Shown in pieces: positions 7,986 to 16,492 of a stretch of DNA of 64,000 bases. The notes beneath the pieces were generated by a model. That model ran no database searches and had not been told where the DNA came from. It saw nothing but the letters and a program-made list of their open reading frames with translations. Both the position numbers and the translations under genes were made by a program. The DNA lies in contig CAJTXL010000007.1 of the NCBI GenBank assembly GCA_910583525.1, forward strand, positions 1 to 64,000, in the 5' to 3' direction. Position 1 is the stretch's first letter. Each line of letters begins with the position of its first letter. Source of the stretch: an uncultured Muribaculaceae bacterium. GTDB lineage: Bacteria; Bacteroidota; Bacteroidia; Bacteroidales; Muribaculaceae.

Positions 7986-9010
7986 TAAAAAAGGAAACGT
8001 TGCATTTGTTGCGCGATTTCCGCACAATGACGGTGGTGTTGATAATGCCGCTTGTCCTGTTGCTGCTGTTCGGCTTTGCCATATCGACAGAGGTGAACAA
8101 CGTCAATGTCGTGGCCGTGGTGGAACGGCATACCGATGACACGAGGCAGATTTTGGAAAAATTTCGTGTGAACCCGTATTTCACGTTCAAGGGGATTGTC
8201 CCGTTCAATGAGGTGGAGCCGATGCTGCGTGCCGGAAAGACCGACGCGGCGTTAGTGTTGAGGTACGACGACGACCGCCTGCTACACCAAATTATAGTCG
8301 ATGCCTCCAATACCAACACAGCCCAGACCTCAACGGCATACATCGAAAGCGTGCTCAACGGGAATACCGATATGCCTATTATCACCAATACTCTGTATAA
8401 TCCGCAGCTGAAAAGCGCGTACAACTTCGTGCCTGGCATTATGGGCATGATTTTCATTCTGATATGCGCCATGATGACCTCGGTATCCATCGTAAGCGAG
8501 AAAGAGACAGGGACTATGGATCTGTTGCTCGTTTCACCGGTCAGACCCCGGACTATAATATTGGGCAAGATTGTGCCATACTTCCTGCTGTCGTGCATCA
8601 TACTTACGCTCATGCTGTTGTTGAGCTATACTATTCTCGGACTGCCGTTCTCTGCGAGTGTGATTAATGTCGTATGGGTGACAATACTATATATTGCCCT
8701 CGCACTCTCGCTCGGACTGCTGATTTCTACCCTTGTATCAAATCAGGTCACGGCTCTTCTTGTTTCGGGTGTGCTGTTCATGCTGCCGGTTATAATGCTT
8801 TCAGGTATGATGTTTCCTATCGAGAATATGCCGGTACTGTTACAATGGTTCTCCTGTATAATTCCGGCAAGATGGTATATATCGGCTATGCGAACCTTGA
8901 TGATACAGCAACTTTCCGCATCGTATATCATTACCGAAATCACGATTTTAGCGGCTATGACAATGGCTGTGATGATATTGGCCATCAAAAAAATCAACAC
9001 AAAAAACTGA
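7964..9010 (+). CDS. ABC-2 type transporter permease (YbhS/YbhR-like), first subunit
   Basis: An inner-membrane subunit of the exporter, 348 aa. It has the ABC-2 layout: one N-terminal membrane helix (about 22-42), a large periplasmic domain of about 130 residues, then five or six helices from about 145 on, the first of which contains VPGIMGMIFILICAMMTSVSIVSEKETGTMDLLL. The 'EKETGT' motif after the second helix is typical of ABC-2 exporters. Its start lies inside the end of the second ATPase gene. It probably forms a heterodimer with the next gene product. Confidence 0.92.
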   Translation: MSIFASMIKKETLHLLRDFRTMTVVLIMPLVLLLLFGFAISTEVNNVNVVAVVERHTDDTRQILEKFRVNPYFTFKGIVPFNEVEPMLRAGKTDAALVLRYDDDRLLHQIIVDASNTNTAQTSTAYIESVLNGNTDMPIITNTLYNPQLKSAYNFVPGIMGMIFILICAMMTSVSIVSEKETGTMDLLLVSPVRPRTIILGKIVPYFLLSCIILTLMLLLSYTILGLPFSASVINVVWVTILYIALALSLGLLISTLVSNQVTALLVSGVLFMLPVIMLSGMMFPIENMPVLLQWFSCIIPARWYISAMRTLMIQQLSASYIITEITILAAMTMAVMILAIKKINTKN

Positions 9011-9018
9011 TTGACGAC

Positions 9019-10128
9019 ATGAATTTCAGGACGCTTAAAATATTGTTGAGCAAGGAAATCCGTCTTATGAAGCGGAACCCATTCATCCCCCGTATCATAG
9101 TGGCAATGCCGCTAATGGTGATGCTCGTATTACCGCTTGTGGCAAATATGGATGTGAAGAATGTCGGCATTGCCGTGGTTGACAATGATTGCTCGGAACT
9201 GTCACGGCGCATAATTGCAGACATGGACGCATCGGAATTTCTGTCGGTCAACAGCTGTGAATTCACATATAAAAACGCCTTGCAGATGATGGAGAATAGC
9301 AATGCCGACGCAATAGTTGTCATTCCCGACGGCTATTCCAAAAACCTTGCCGGAGGCGATATGCCGAAACTGGAGATTGACGCCAACGGCGTAAACGCCA
9401 CCAAAGGGATGCTGGGCGCGAACTATGCTGCGCAGTCTGTAATCTCGACATTGGCACAATGGCAGACCGAAAACGGCATTGAACTTACGGCTTCATCCGG
9501 CAGTGTTATGAATTATTTCAATCCCACTCTCAATTTCCGCAACTACATGATACCGGCATTGATGGTGGTACTAATCATAATCATCTGCGGTTTCCTGCCG
9601 ACGCTCAACCTCGTAAGCGAAAAGGAAAGCGGCACGATTGAGGCGATGAATGTCACCCCAGTAGACCGGTTTACATTCGTGCTGTCAAAATTGATTCCAT
9701 ATTGGATTGTCGGACTTCTTGTGGTAACAGTAGGTATGATAATCGGCTGGCTTGTGTATGGTCTTGACCCTGTCGGGAACATCACCGATATTTACCTTGC
9801 GGCCGTATTGTTCAGCCTCGTCATGTCGGGCTTGGGCGTAACGATTGCCAACAAATCCGAAACCATACTGCAAAGCATCTTCATGATGTTCGCTTTCATA
9901 ATGATATTCCAGCTTATGGGCGGACTGTTCACACCTATCGCATCAATGCCTCAGTGGGCGCAATATTTCACATACGCCGTTCCTCCGCGCTATTTCATCG
10001 AGATTATGCGCTCTGTATATCTCAAGGGAGCTGCCATTTCAGACCTTTTACCGCAATATATGGCATTATCAGGCTTTGCAATAGCTTTCTGCATTATTGC
10101 CTCCATAACTTACAAAAAAAGGGCTTAA
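9019..10128 (+). CDS. ABC-2 type transporter permease (YbhS/YbhR-like), second subunit
   Basis: 369 aa from the ATG at 9019. The frame is open further upstream, but that part lies inside the first permease gene and codes for nothing membrane-like. The layout matches the first permease: an N-terminal helix (IIVAMPLMVMLVLPLVANM), a periplasmic domain, then five or six helices starting with IPALMVVLIIIICGFLPTLN and the SEKESGTIEAM motif. It is the last gene of the operon. No strong terminator follows; a 7-bp hairpin ACGATTT/AAATCGT at about 10210-10230 is weak. Confidence 0.92.
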   Translation: MNFRTLKILLSKEIRLMKRNPFIPRIIVAMPLMVMLVLPLVANMDVKNVGIAVVDNDCSELSRRIIADMDASEFLSVNSCEFTYKNALQMMENSNADAIVVIPDGYSKNLAGGDMPKLEIDANGVNATKGMLGANYAAQSVISTLAQWQTENGIELTASSGSVMNYFNPTLNFRNYMIPALMVVLIIIICGFLPTLNLVSEKESGTIEAMNVTPVDRFTFVLSKLIPYWIVGLLVVTVGMIIGWLVYGLDPVGNITDIYLAAVLFSLVMSGLGVTIANKSETILQSIFMMFAFIMIFQLMGGLFTPIASMPQWAQYFTYAVPPRYFIEIMRSVYLKGAAISDLLPQYMALSGFAIAFCIIASITYKKRA

Positions 10129-10177
10129 AAATCGAAGTTTCCAAACACCGGATTCTTCCAAAAACGTGCAGCTACAC

Positions 10178-10217
10178 GGGATGTAATTGGACTCACGCCT
10201 GCAAATTCAACGATTTT
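10178..10217. repeat. 40-bp imperfect direct repeat, copy 2
   Basis: The partner of 3209-3248 (34 of 40 identical, same orientation), lying just downstream of the last efflux gene. The minus-strand -7 box of copy 1 (TAAATTTG) is changed here to TGAATTTG, so this copy looks like a decayed one. Confidence 0.8.
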
Positions 10218-10293
10218 TTTGATAAATCGTCGCATTTGTTCGCCGATATGGCATTAGACAAGGCCTACAGCTTCCCAAACGGCTTTTTTTGAC

Positions 10294-10301
10294 TATCTTT
10301 G
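10294..10301 (+). promoter_or_regulatory. -7 element upstream of the DUF4421 gene
   Basis: TATCTTTG 10 bp before the start codon. No good -33 element is seen at the expected distance. The predicted leader is very short. Confidence 0.5.
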
Positions 10302-10311
10302 CACTCCAAAT

Positions 10312-11364
10312 ATGAAAAAAGCGTTTTACATACTGTTTCTGTTGATTGCCGCCACTACTTCGGCGCCATCGGCCAATGCCATATCGTTTGACCTTGACTC
10401 AATCGCCGCATGGGGCAAATTTCCGCGCTTCTGCGTAAACACATACCGGTGGGGCGACAAATTCTTCAACGGCTATGACACCACATATGTCGTAGGCACC
10501 GGCTATAAATTCAATGCCAAAGTCACATCAGACAGCTGGGCCGACGGCTACCGCTTTGTACTGCCGAACAACAAAATCGCGTTCATGAACAGCGACCCGT
10601 CGACATCTATAGGCATACACCTTTCATATCTGGCCGTATCGGCCGGATACGATATCAACATAAGCAAACTTCTGACCGGAGTAGACCGTTCTCGCCAACG
10701 TTTCCGTTTCGGCTTCAACTGCATGCTCTTCGCGGCTGAGTTCTACATGATGCGCAACGATGTCGGCACTACCCTGCGCAAATTCGGCGACAAAAACAAT
10801 CCCGAACGCCCCAACATGGCATTCAACGGCATAAACAACCATACCTGGGGGATAGACGTATATTACTTTTTTAACCATAAAAGGTATTCCGAGGCAGCTT
10901 CGTTCAACTTCAGCCGCATACAGAAACGTAGCCAAGGTTCTTTCTACACCGGCTTCTCGATATACCAGCAGACTCTCGATTTCAACTTTGCCGAACTGCC
11001 GCCGTCCTACCGCGACCAACTGCCGGAAGACTGGCCCGATTACCGCTTTTTGGTCGACACCCAGAACTATGCGTTGCGTTTCGGATACGGCTTCAACTGG
11101 GTGCTGAAAAAAGGCTGGGTTCTCGGCGCCAGCGAATCTCCTATAATAGGCATCCGCAAAGGATATGTGGTAGGTTGGGACAAAAAAATCTCTCTGTCCC
11201 TTTATAACCGGCTCAAAATGTCGGTGGTATGGAACTACAACCGCTGGTTCTTCGGCGCTGTCGCCAAGTTCGACGCGGCCATAATCAACAATAAAAAGAC
11301 CACCTATGCCGGAGGAATACTCAACGGCGAGATGGTCTTCGGATACAGATTCAATCTTTGGTAG
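10312..11364 (+). CDS. DUF4421 family outer-membrane-like protein
   Basis: 350 aa with a Sec signal peptide (cleavage probably after SANA, about residue 23). The mature part is rich in aromatic, alternating-polarity strands and ends in YRFNLW, as expected for a beta-barrel. The motif GKFPRFCVNTYRWGDKFFN with DTTYVVGTGYKFN is characteristic of the Bacteroidetes DUF4421 family as I remember it. The molecular function is unknown. The stop codon directly abuts the last base of the convergent malic enzyme gene, leaving no intergenic base. Confidence 0.8.
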   Translation: MKKAFYILFLLIAATTSAPSANAISFDLDSIAAWGKFPRFCVNTYRWGDKFFNGYDTTYVVGTGYKFNAKVTSDSWADGYRFVLPNNKIAFMNSDPSTSIGIHLSYLAVSAGYDINISKLLTGVDRSRQRFRFGFNCMLFAAEFYMMRNDVGTTLRKFGDKNNPERPNMAFNGINNHTWGIDVYYFFNHKRYSEAASFNFSRIQKRSQGSFYTGFSIYQQTLDFNFAELPPSYRDQLPEDWPDYRFLVDTQNYALRFGYGFNWVLKKGWVLGASESPIIGIRKGYVVGWDKKISLSLYNRLKMSVVWNYNRWFFGAVAKFDAAIINNKKTTYAGGILNGEMVFGYRFNLW

Positions 11365-12699
11365 CTACAGTTGCGCCGTAGCCGTTTCGATAAACTGTTG
11401 CAGATGGATGTCGGTATCGGTAACGAACTGCTGCAGATGCCGCCCGTATCCGACAAGGTCCTTTATAGGCTTGGCGGCCACGCCGCTCTCTGAAGCCGCT
11501 TTCGCCACCGCCGGAGCTACCACGGCAAGCAGGCGCCTGTCGAAAGGCTTGGGCAATATATAATTTTGGCCGAAAACCAAATCATCGTCAGCATACAAGC
11601 GCTTGATTTCATCGCTTACGGGGCATCGGGCAAGCTCGGCAATGGCCTTCGCTGCGGCAAGTTTCATTTCTTCGTTGATGACTGAGGCTCGGCAATCAAG
11701 CGCACCCCTGAAGATATAGGGAAATCCGAGCACATTATTTATTTGGTTAGGATAATCGGAGCGGCCGGTAGCATAGACTATGTCTTTGCGTGCTTCCAGA
11801 GCAAGGTCGCGCGCTATCTCAGGGTTAGGGTTCGCCAATGCGAACACTATCGGCTTGGGTGCCATCGAAGCAAGCATTTCGGGCGTAAGGACATCTGCCA
11901 CCGACAGCCCGAGAAAGGCATCGGCACCCACAAGCGCATCGGCAAGCGTATGCAGCCCGTCAATGTTCGTGGCAAACGCTGCTTTCTGAGGCGTAAGACC
12001 TTTACGGTCGGCCCGTATCACGCCCTTGCTGTCGCACATCACTATATTCTCGTGCCTTATGCCGGTTGCTTCGAGCAGGCGTGTGCATGCGATGGCGGCA
12101 GCACCGGCACCGTTCACCACAAGCCTTATTAGCCCGGCGTCCTTGCCCTGTACTTTGAGCGCATTTTCCATAGCTGCCGCCACTATCGTGGCTGTGCCAT
12201 GCTGGTCGTCGTGCATCACGGGGATGCCGCATTTGCCCACAAGCCCCTCTTCTATTGCAAAACATTCCGGGGCTTTTATGTCTTCAAGGTTCACTCCACC
12301 GAACGTCGGCGCCACAGCCTTGACTATCGACACGAAACGTTCCGGGTCGGTTTCATCGACCTCAAGGTCTACGGCATTTATGCCTGCAAAAATCTTGAAA
12401 AGAACGGCTTTCCCTTCCATGACAGGCTTTGACGCGGCAGCGCCTATGTTACCAAGCCCAAGGACGGCGGTTCCGTTTGAAATTACCGCAACCGTATTGC
12501 CTCGTCCCGTATACCGATAAGCGTTTTCGGCATCTTCTGCTATTTCAAGACACGGAAACGCCACTCCTGGCGAATATGCCAACGCCAAGTCTTCAGGAGT
12601 ATCGAACGGTTTGGTCGGCACCGTTTCGACCTTGCCCGGTGAGGGGCAACGGTGGTATTCAAGCGCCTGCTCTTTAAGGGAAGCGAAAATCTCTTTCAT
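11365..12699 (-). CDS. Malic enzyme, short single-domain form
   Basis: Oxidative decarboxylation of malate to pyruvate with NAD(P)+. The 444 residues hold the N-terminal malic domain (LALAYSPGVAFPCLEI; TAVLGLGNIGAAASKPVMEGK) and the NAD-binding domain with GAGAAAIAC at about 198-206. MHDDQHGTA contains the metal-ligand Asp residues. The phosphotransacetylase-like C-terminal domain of the 750-residue MaeB type is missing, so this is the compact form. I cannot tell NAD from NADP specificity. In this organism it links C4 acids of the succinate pathway to pyruvate. Confidence 0.93.
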   Translation of the reverse strand: MKEIFASLKEQALEYHRCPSPGKVETVPTKPFDTPEDLALAYSPGVAFPCLEIAEDAENAYRYTGRGNTVAVISNGTAVLGLGNIGAAASKPVMEGKAVLFKIFAGINAVDLEVDETDPERFVSIVKAVAPTFGGVNLEDIKAPECFAIEEGLVGKCGIPVMHDDQHGTATIVAAAMENALKVQGKDAGLIRLVVNGAGAAAIACTRLLEATGIRHENIVMCDSKGVIRADRKGLTPQKAAFATNIDGLHTLADALVGADAFLGLSVADVLTPEMLASMAPKPIVFALANPNPEIARDLALEARKDIVYATGRSDYPNQINNVLGFPYIFRGALDCRASVINEEMKLAAAKAIAELARCPVSDEIKRLYADDDLVFGQNYILPKPFDRRLLAVVAPAVAKAASESGVAAKPIKDLVGYGRHLQQFVTDTDIHLQQFIETATAQL

Positions 12700-12828
12700 G
12701 TTTTTTTACCTTATTTCTTTTATCCTAAACAAAACACATCATATGATGGTTTTCTTGAACCTTTTTCAAAATGCTATGCGAAATTAATAAAAGCAGTGCT
12801 ATGGGCGTATCTTAAAAAATGATAAAAC

Positions 12829-12868
12829 AAACGGTCCGACAGCTTTTATCGCCATCGGACCGTTTTTA
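12829..12868 (-). terminator. Terminator of the glutaminase-like gene
   Basis: ACGGTCCGA (12831-12839) and TCGGACCGT (12855-12863) form a perfect 9-bp stem. On the minus strand it is followed by TTGTTTT, and the plus strand also has a T5 tail. Confidence 0.8.
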
Positions 12869-12886
12869 GGCCTGCCATGCAAGCAT

Positions 12887-13822
12887 TCACTTTTCAACAT
12901 CTACCCTTGCCGAAGAGAATACATTCAGACAAAGCTTTCCTGCAATATAAGAAATGGCCTTGGATGCCTTAACCGAAGTGCCGCGGTCATCTGTCTTTGG
13001 CGAATAAGCCGCTATTGCGCCAAAGCCCGGGAGCACCGCAAGCATGCCTCCGGCGAAACTTCTTACGGCCGGCATGCCCGTAAGCACCATCCACGGCTTG
13101 ATGAAATGCTTGCCGCGCGTAGCCATCATCGCGACAATGCGCGGAGCTATCTCGCCGTCGAACGCATATTCGGCAGAGTAAGGGTTGCGTCCGTCGGCAG
13201 CGACCGTAGCACCCATTGTGGCAAGCTGCTTTGCCGACATCTTGAGCGACATCAGACGGACGTAGATATCGACGCTCAAATCAGCCGAATCCATCAGCTT
13301 ATAGCCGGAGTTCTCAAGTTGCCCGACAACGTCGGCCTTGGCGATTTCGGCCTGGAATTTTTCATAGAGCCCGTCGTCGAACACCGGTTCACAGCCGCTC
13401 ATGCCAACAAGCATATCGCTTATTACCTTCATTTTGCCTTCGCGGTCGCCTTGTGGCTCGACGGCACTTACAGCTTTTATGCCATGACGTCCGAAAGGCA
13501 ACGAAATCGAAGACTTTTCTTTGCCGCCATGGCAACAACATGCGCAATGGCCCGATTTCTTCACTAAGTCTGACACCGGATTCTGCGACAGCAAAACCGC
13601 CGACAGCGGAAGCTTCGCCATAGCGCCAAGCACGAACAATGTGTCGGCATCTCCTTTATCGGCAAAACGCCCGTCGGCAAGCACAACACTGATACCGAAA
13701 GCATCTGCGTCGGCAGTGTCTGCCACTCGTGGGTCGACAGAGCCTTCTGACAAGCTCTTGAACTGTTCATAGGCCTCCTCTACGGCCTTTTGCACATCGG
13801 CAAATGATATTTTTCTGTCCAT
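12887..13822 (-). CDS. Glutaminase A-like protein, probable pseudoenzyme
   Basis: 311 aa. The full-length match to serine-dependent glutaminases is clear by eye: FGISVVLADGRFADKGDAD (42-60), LMSLKMSAKQLATMGATVAADGRNP (190-214), GGMLAVLPGFGAIAAYSPKTDDRG (258-281) and the end KLCLNVFSS. Active enzymes have SxxK at the nucleophile. Here the aligned residues are A67-M-A-K70, so Ser is replaced by Ala. The N-P-x-I/V-N-A-G-A-I motif and the AKSG/AKTG motif are also lost (AVRSF instead). An insertion at 92-98, HCACCCH, could bind a metal. I use the ATG at 13822 because the upstream 17 codons (from 13873) do not resemble the family. Glutaminase activity is unlikely. Confidence 0.8.
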   Translation of the reverse strand: MDRKISFADVQKAVEEAYEQFKSLSEGSVDPRVADTADADAFGISVVLADGRFADKGDADTLFVLGAMAKLPLSAVLLSQNPVSDLVKKSGHCACCCHGGKEKSSISLPFGRHGIKAVSAVEPQGDREGKMKVISDMLVGMSGCEPVFDDGLYEKFQAEIAKADVVGQLENSGYKLMDSADLSVDIYVRLMSLKMSAKQLATMGATVAADGRNPYSAEYAFDGEIAPRIVAMMATRGKHFIKPWMVLTGMPAVRSFAGGMLAVLPGFGAIAAYSPKTDDRGTSVKASKAISYIAGKLCLNVFSSARVDVEK

Positions 13823-13871
13823 AACGATTTTATAGATTATGAAGTGGTTTTTCTGATTTCTACAGCAAAAC

Positions 13872-13908
13872 AACAGGGCCGGTCCATAAGTTGGAACCGA
13901 CCCCGTTA
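13872..13908 (-). terminator. Terminator of the porin gene
   Basis: On the minus strand ACGGGGTCGGTTCC pairs with GGACCGGCCCTGT, with a few G-T pairs, and TGTTTTG follows. Confidence 0.65.
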
Positions 13909-13945
13909 AAAAACGCTATAAATAGAATATGTGTCTATACCATGT

Positions 13946-15220
13946 TCAGAAACTGTACTGCAGCATTGCCTCTATGCGGTTCGACTTGCCGCTCAGGCCG
14001 CTTATGTCCTTTCGCGTACCATGAAGATATTCAAGACCAAGCCTGAGGTCTCCCCATACGTTGTAGAACGCATTTGCCGCGATATACTGGCCGTAGCGGT
14101 ATGTATCGTCGGCCATTCCCGATGTGCCGTAAAGCTGTGCACGGCTGTAGGAGCCGCTCATGAAAAATTTATCCGTAAAGTTATATTGCAGGCCTGCTGT
14201 CCATCCTGCCGCCGCAGGCGCCTTCAGTTTACCCGGGTTCCCGTAATCCGGGATAAGGTCGAAACCTTCGTCACTGAGGTCGTTTATATAGTGCCCTATG
14301 CCTCTGCCATAGGTATAATGTCCGAAAAACTTCAGGCCACCTACAATATCGGCGACAGCGCTGAGCTGCACACCCCAACCGGTCTCAAAATGGTTTTTGC
14401 CAACCGTCAAATCACGGTAGCTCAATTCCCTGAGGATGCCTGAAAGGCGCACGTGGCTCACGCCCTTGTTCCAGGCATACTGCACATAAAGCGGAATATC
14501 AGGGAAACGCTGCGCTATGCTCTTGGCCGAACTGCCTGTAGTATAGCTTGCCGACGGCAACTCGGCCGAAATAGCCGCCGAGAAACCCTTGTAATCCGAC
14601 GAAGCATACTGCACCATCATATTTTTTGCCGACACCTGTCCGGCAGGACCTTGGTCATCAACCGTAGGAGCCATAGAAGGACCATCGGCAAAAGTGCTTC
14701 GAGCTTTACCCAAAGTGACATGGCCCACCGTAACATAAGCCTGTTTCAGTTCAAGACCGTATCCGCCGTTATCACCCGTAAAATTAGTCTGTATATACAC
14801 GATTACGCGCCCGACACGAGTGGGAGCCGTAACCAATTTAAGGAAAATGGTCGAGTGCGCAGCTGTAGCTCCGAAACGCTGACGCTGCGACGGGTCTGTC
14901 GGCACCGGGATGAGATTCGTATAATAATCATTATTGTCTACAGCACCGTCAAAATCATACATTCCCGTAGCCTTGAGGTAACCGCCGATACCAAGAGCTA
15001 CAGAACCTTTTTTGTCAAGAAACAAAAAACGCGGCGCGGCAGGGTCTTCAAATGCAAGATTTTCACGAGAATACATGGCTGCCACATTACTGCGGTGGCC
15101 CGGTTGTCCGGGGTCTCCCGAAACCACAACTGCCCTTTCGGGCAAAGAATCCGAAACAGACTGTGCCACTGTGACACCCATTGTCTGTAAAAGCAGAAAG
15201 AATGCTAAAAGTTTTTTCAT
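13946..15220 (-). CDS. DcaP-like outer-membrane porin
   Basis: 424 aa with a Sec signal peptide (KKLLAFFLLLQTMGVTVAQ). A short linker leads to a 'PRFLFLDKKGSVALGIGGYLKATGMYDFDG' opening. The rest is a series of amphipathic strands with Gly, Tyr and Asn-rich loops ending in MLQYSF, with a terminal Phe as in outer-membrane barrels. The family is the trimeric porins related to DcaP; the substrate is unknown. It is transcribed towards the glutaminase-like gene, with its own terminator between them. Confidence 0.8.
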   Translation of the reverse strand: MKKLLAFFLLLQTMGVTVAQSVSDSLPERAVVVSGDPGQPGHRSNVAAMYSRENLAFEDPAAPRFLFLDKKGSVALGIGGYLKATGMYDFDGAVDNNDYYTNLIPVPTDPSQRQRFGATAAHSTIFLKLVTAPTRVGRVIVYIQTNFTGDNGGYGLELKQAYVTVGHVTLGKARSTFADGPSMAPTVDDQGPAGQVSAKNMMVQYASSDYKGFSAAISAELPSASYTTGSSAKSIAQRFPDIPLYVQYAWNKGVSHVRLSGILRELSYRDLTVGKNHFETGWGVQLSAVADIVGGLKFFGHYTYGRGIGHYINDLSDEGFDLIPDYGNPGKLKAPAAAGWTAGLQYNFTDKFFMSGSYSRAQLYGTSGMADDTYRYGQYIAANAFYNVWGDLRLGLEYLHGTRKDISGLSGKSNRIEAMLQYSF

Positions 15221-15294
15221 TTTCAGGAATCTGAAGATTTGTTATAGTATCATAACATCCTTTCATCCCGAGAAGTTCATACCTATAGACACAA

Positions 15295-15330
15295 CAAACC
15301 CGGATGGAGACATAAGCTCATCCGGGCAAT
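15295..15330 (-). terminator. Terminator of rpmH
   Basis: CCCGGATG (15299-15306) pairs with CATCCGGG (15319-15326). On the minus strand the stem is followed by TTTGTTGTGT. Confidence 0.7.
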
Positions 15331-15360
15331 ACGTTGCGCTGATAAAAGAGTTGCTACTGC

Positions 15361-15516
15361 TTATTTGCTGCCGAGGTGGTCAGAAACAGTGAGTGATACG
15401 CGACCCTTGGCACGACGACGTGCAAGAACTTTGCGGCCGTTGGCTGTGGCCATTCTTTCGCGGAAACCGTGCTTGTTAACTCTTTTACGGTTAGAGGGTT
15501 GGAATGTTCTTTTCAT
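15361..15516 (-). CDS. rpmH: 50S ribosomal protein L34
   Basis: A 51-residue, strongly basic protein beginning MKRTFQPSNRKRVNKHGFRE and continuing with MATANGRKVLARRRAKGR, the universal L34 pattern. It is short enough to be missed by ORF length filters. It has a consensus promoter and its own terminator, and is not next to rnpA here. Confidence 0.97.
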   Translation of the reverse strand: MKRTFQPSNRKRVNKHGFRERMATANGRKVLARRRAKGRVSLTVSDHLGSK

Positions 15517-15560
15517 TGCCTATCTTGTTTTTCGATTTATTTGCAAGTGTTTTCGGAGCG

Positions 15561-15592
15561 CAAATTTACGCATTAGTTTTGTAATACACAAA
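15561..15592 (-). promoter_or_regulatory. Promoter of rpmH
   Basis: On the minus strand TTTG (15592-15589), exactly 20 bp, then TAAATTTG (15568-15561). This is a full consensus match 45 bp before the start codon. Confidence 0.8.
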
Positions 15593-15682
15593 TTTTTGTT
15601 GACTTTGATTTTCCGAACAAGGGTCTAATACGTTCTGAAACGGCTTATATTGGTGTTTAATTTTTTTTAAGATTTAGAGCAG

Positions 15683-15713
15683 TTGCAAATTCTTGATTTA
15701 TAATTTATCTTTG
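15683..15713 (+). promoter_or_regulatory. Promoter of the surface-protein operon
   Basis: TTG (15683-15685), a 20-bp spacer and TATCTTTG (15706-15713), 33 bp upstream of the DUF3575 start codon. It is the only clear promoter before the four-gene operon. Confidence 0.75.
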
Positions 15714-15745
15714 CAGCCGAAAAGCACAGCTAACCACACTATTAA

Positions 15746-16492
15746 ATGAAAACAACTCCCTCCAGATTACACAAGCTCAGCTTTGCAGCGCTTGCTAAAG
15801 CGCTGATACTCTGTATATTATTGGGGGGGGTAATTCCTGAGCTACATTCCGTAGAACCGCCCGCGGGCGAGACGGAGCTCGGCATCGACACCGAGACCGC
15901 CGCGCCGGCGCATCTGTGCGTATCCGATTATTTTTACGGAAAAAGCCGTCTGAACGCGCTCACCTTCAAGGTCAACGCCGTCGCGGCCGCCGTGGCCGTC
16001 ACCAACGCCGCCTTCGAGCTCGAATGGCGCCGCTGGTCGGTGCAGCTGCCGCTGTACTACTCCAACCTCGACTACTTCTCGCACCGCGTCAAGTTCCGCA
16101 CGGGCGTCATACAGCCGGGCGTGCGCTACTGGTTCGCGCCCGACCGCGTCGTCGGCCACACGGGCTTCTTCGCCGGCGCCCACTTCGGCATCGCATGGTA
16201 CAACATGTCGTTCGGAGGCACCGACCGCATCCAGGACCGCGACGGCCGCACCCCGGCCCTCGGCGGCGGCCTCGAGGGCGGATGGCGCCGCACCCTGGGA
16301 CGTTCCGGGCACTGGAAGCTCGAGCTGTCGCTTGGCGTGGGCGTCTACAGCGCACGCTACGACCTCATCGACAACACCACGGGCGTGCTGCGGCACACAT
16401 CGTCGAAGGTCTTCGTCGGCGTCGACCACGTCGGCGTCACCTTCGGATACTCCCTCGACCTCAAGAAGAAAGGAGGGGTGGTGACATGGTAG
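15746..16492 (+). CDS. DUF3575 family protein of a fimbria-like locus
   Basis: 248 aa. Hydrophobic residues 13-33 are a signal peptide. The mature protein carries the DUF3575-like stretch KVNAVAAAVAVTNAAFELEWRRWSVQLPLYYS, followed by beta strands with Gly and aromatic residues, suggesting an outer-membrane barrel. DUF3575 proteins often head loci for Mfa/Fim-type surface structures in Bacteroidales, which agrees with the three lipoproteins downstream. Codons 26-29 contain a run of eight G (15823-15830). From about 15856 the DNA becomes markedly GC rich. The last 7 bp overlap the next gene. Confidence 0.82.
   Translation: MKTTPSRLHKLSFAALAKALILCILLGGVIPELHSVEPPAGETELGIDTETAAPAHLCVSDYFYGKSRLNALTFKVNAVAAAVAVTNAAFELEWRRWSVQLPLYYSNLDYFSHRVKFRTGVIQPGVRYWFAPDRVVGHTGFFAGAHFGIAWYNMSFGGTDRIQDRDGRTPALGGGLEGGWRRTLGRSGHWKLELSLGVGVYSARYDLIDNTTGVLRHTSSKVFVGVDHVGVTFGYSLDLKKKGGVVTW
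15823..15830 (+). repeat. G8 homopolymer in the signal-peptide codons
   Basis: Eight consecutive G residues spanning codons 26-29 of the DUF3575 gene. Loss or gain of one G would shift the frame before the mature protein begins. Confidence 0.9.

Noticed and set aside
10210..10230. Hairpin ACGATTT/AAATCGT as terminator of the efflux operon
   Set aside because: Only a 7-bp, A/T-rich stem with no T tail, partly within the direct repeat. Too weak to call.
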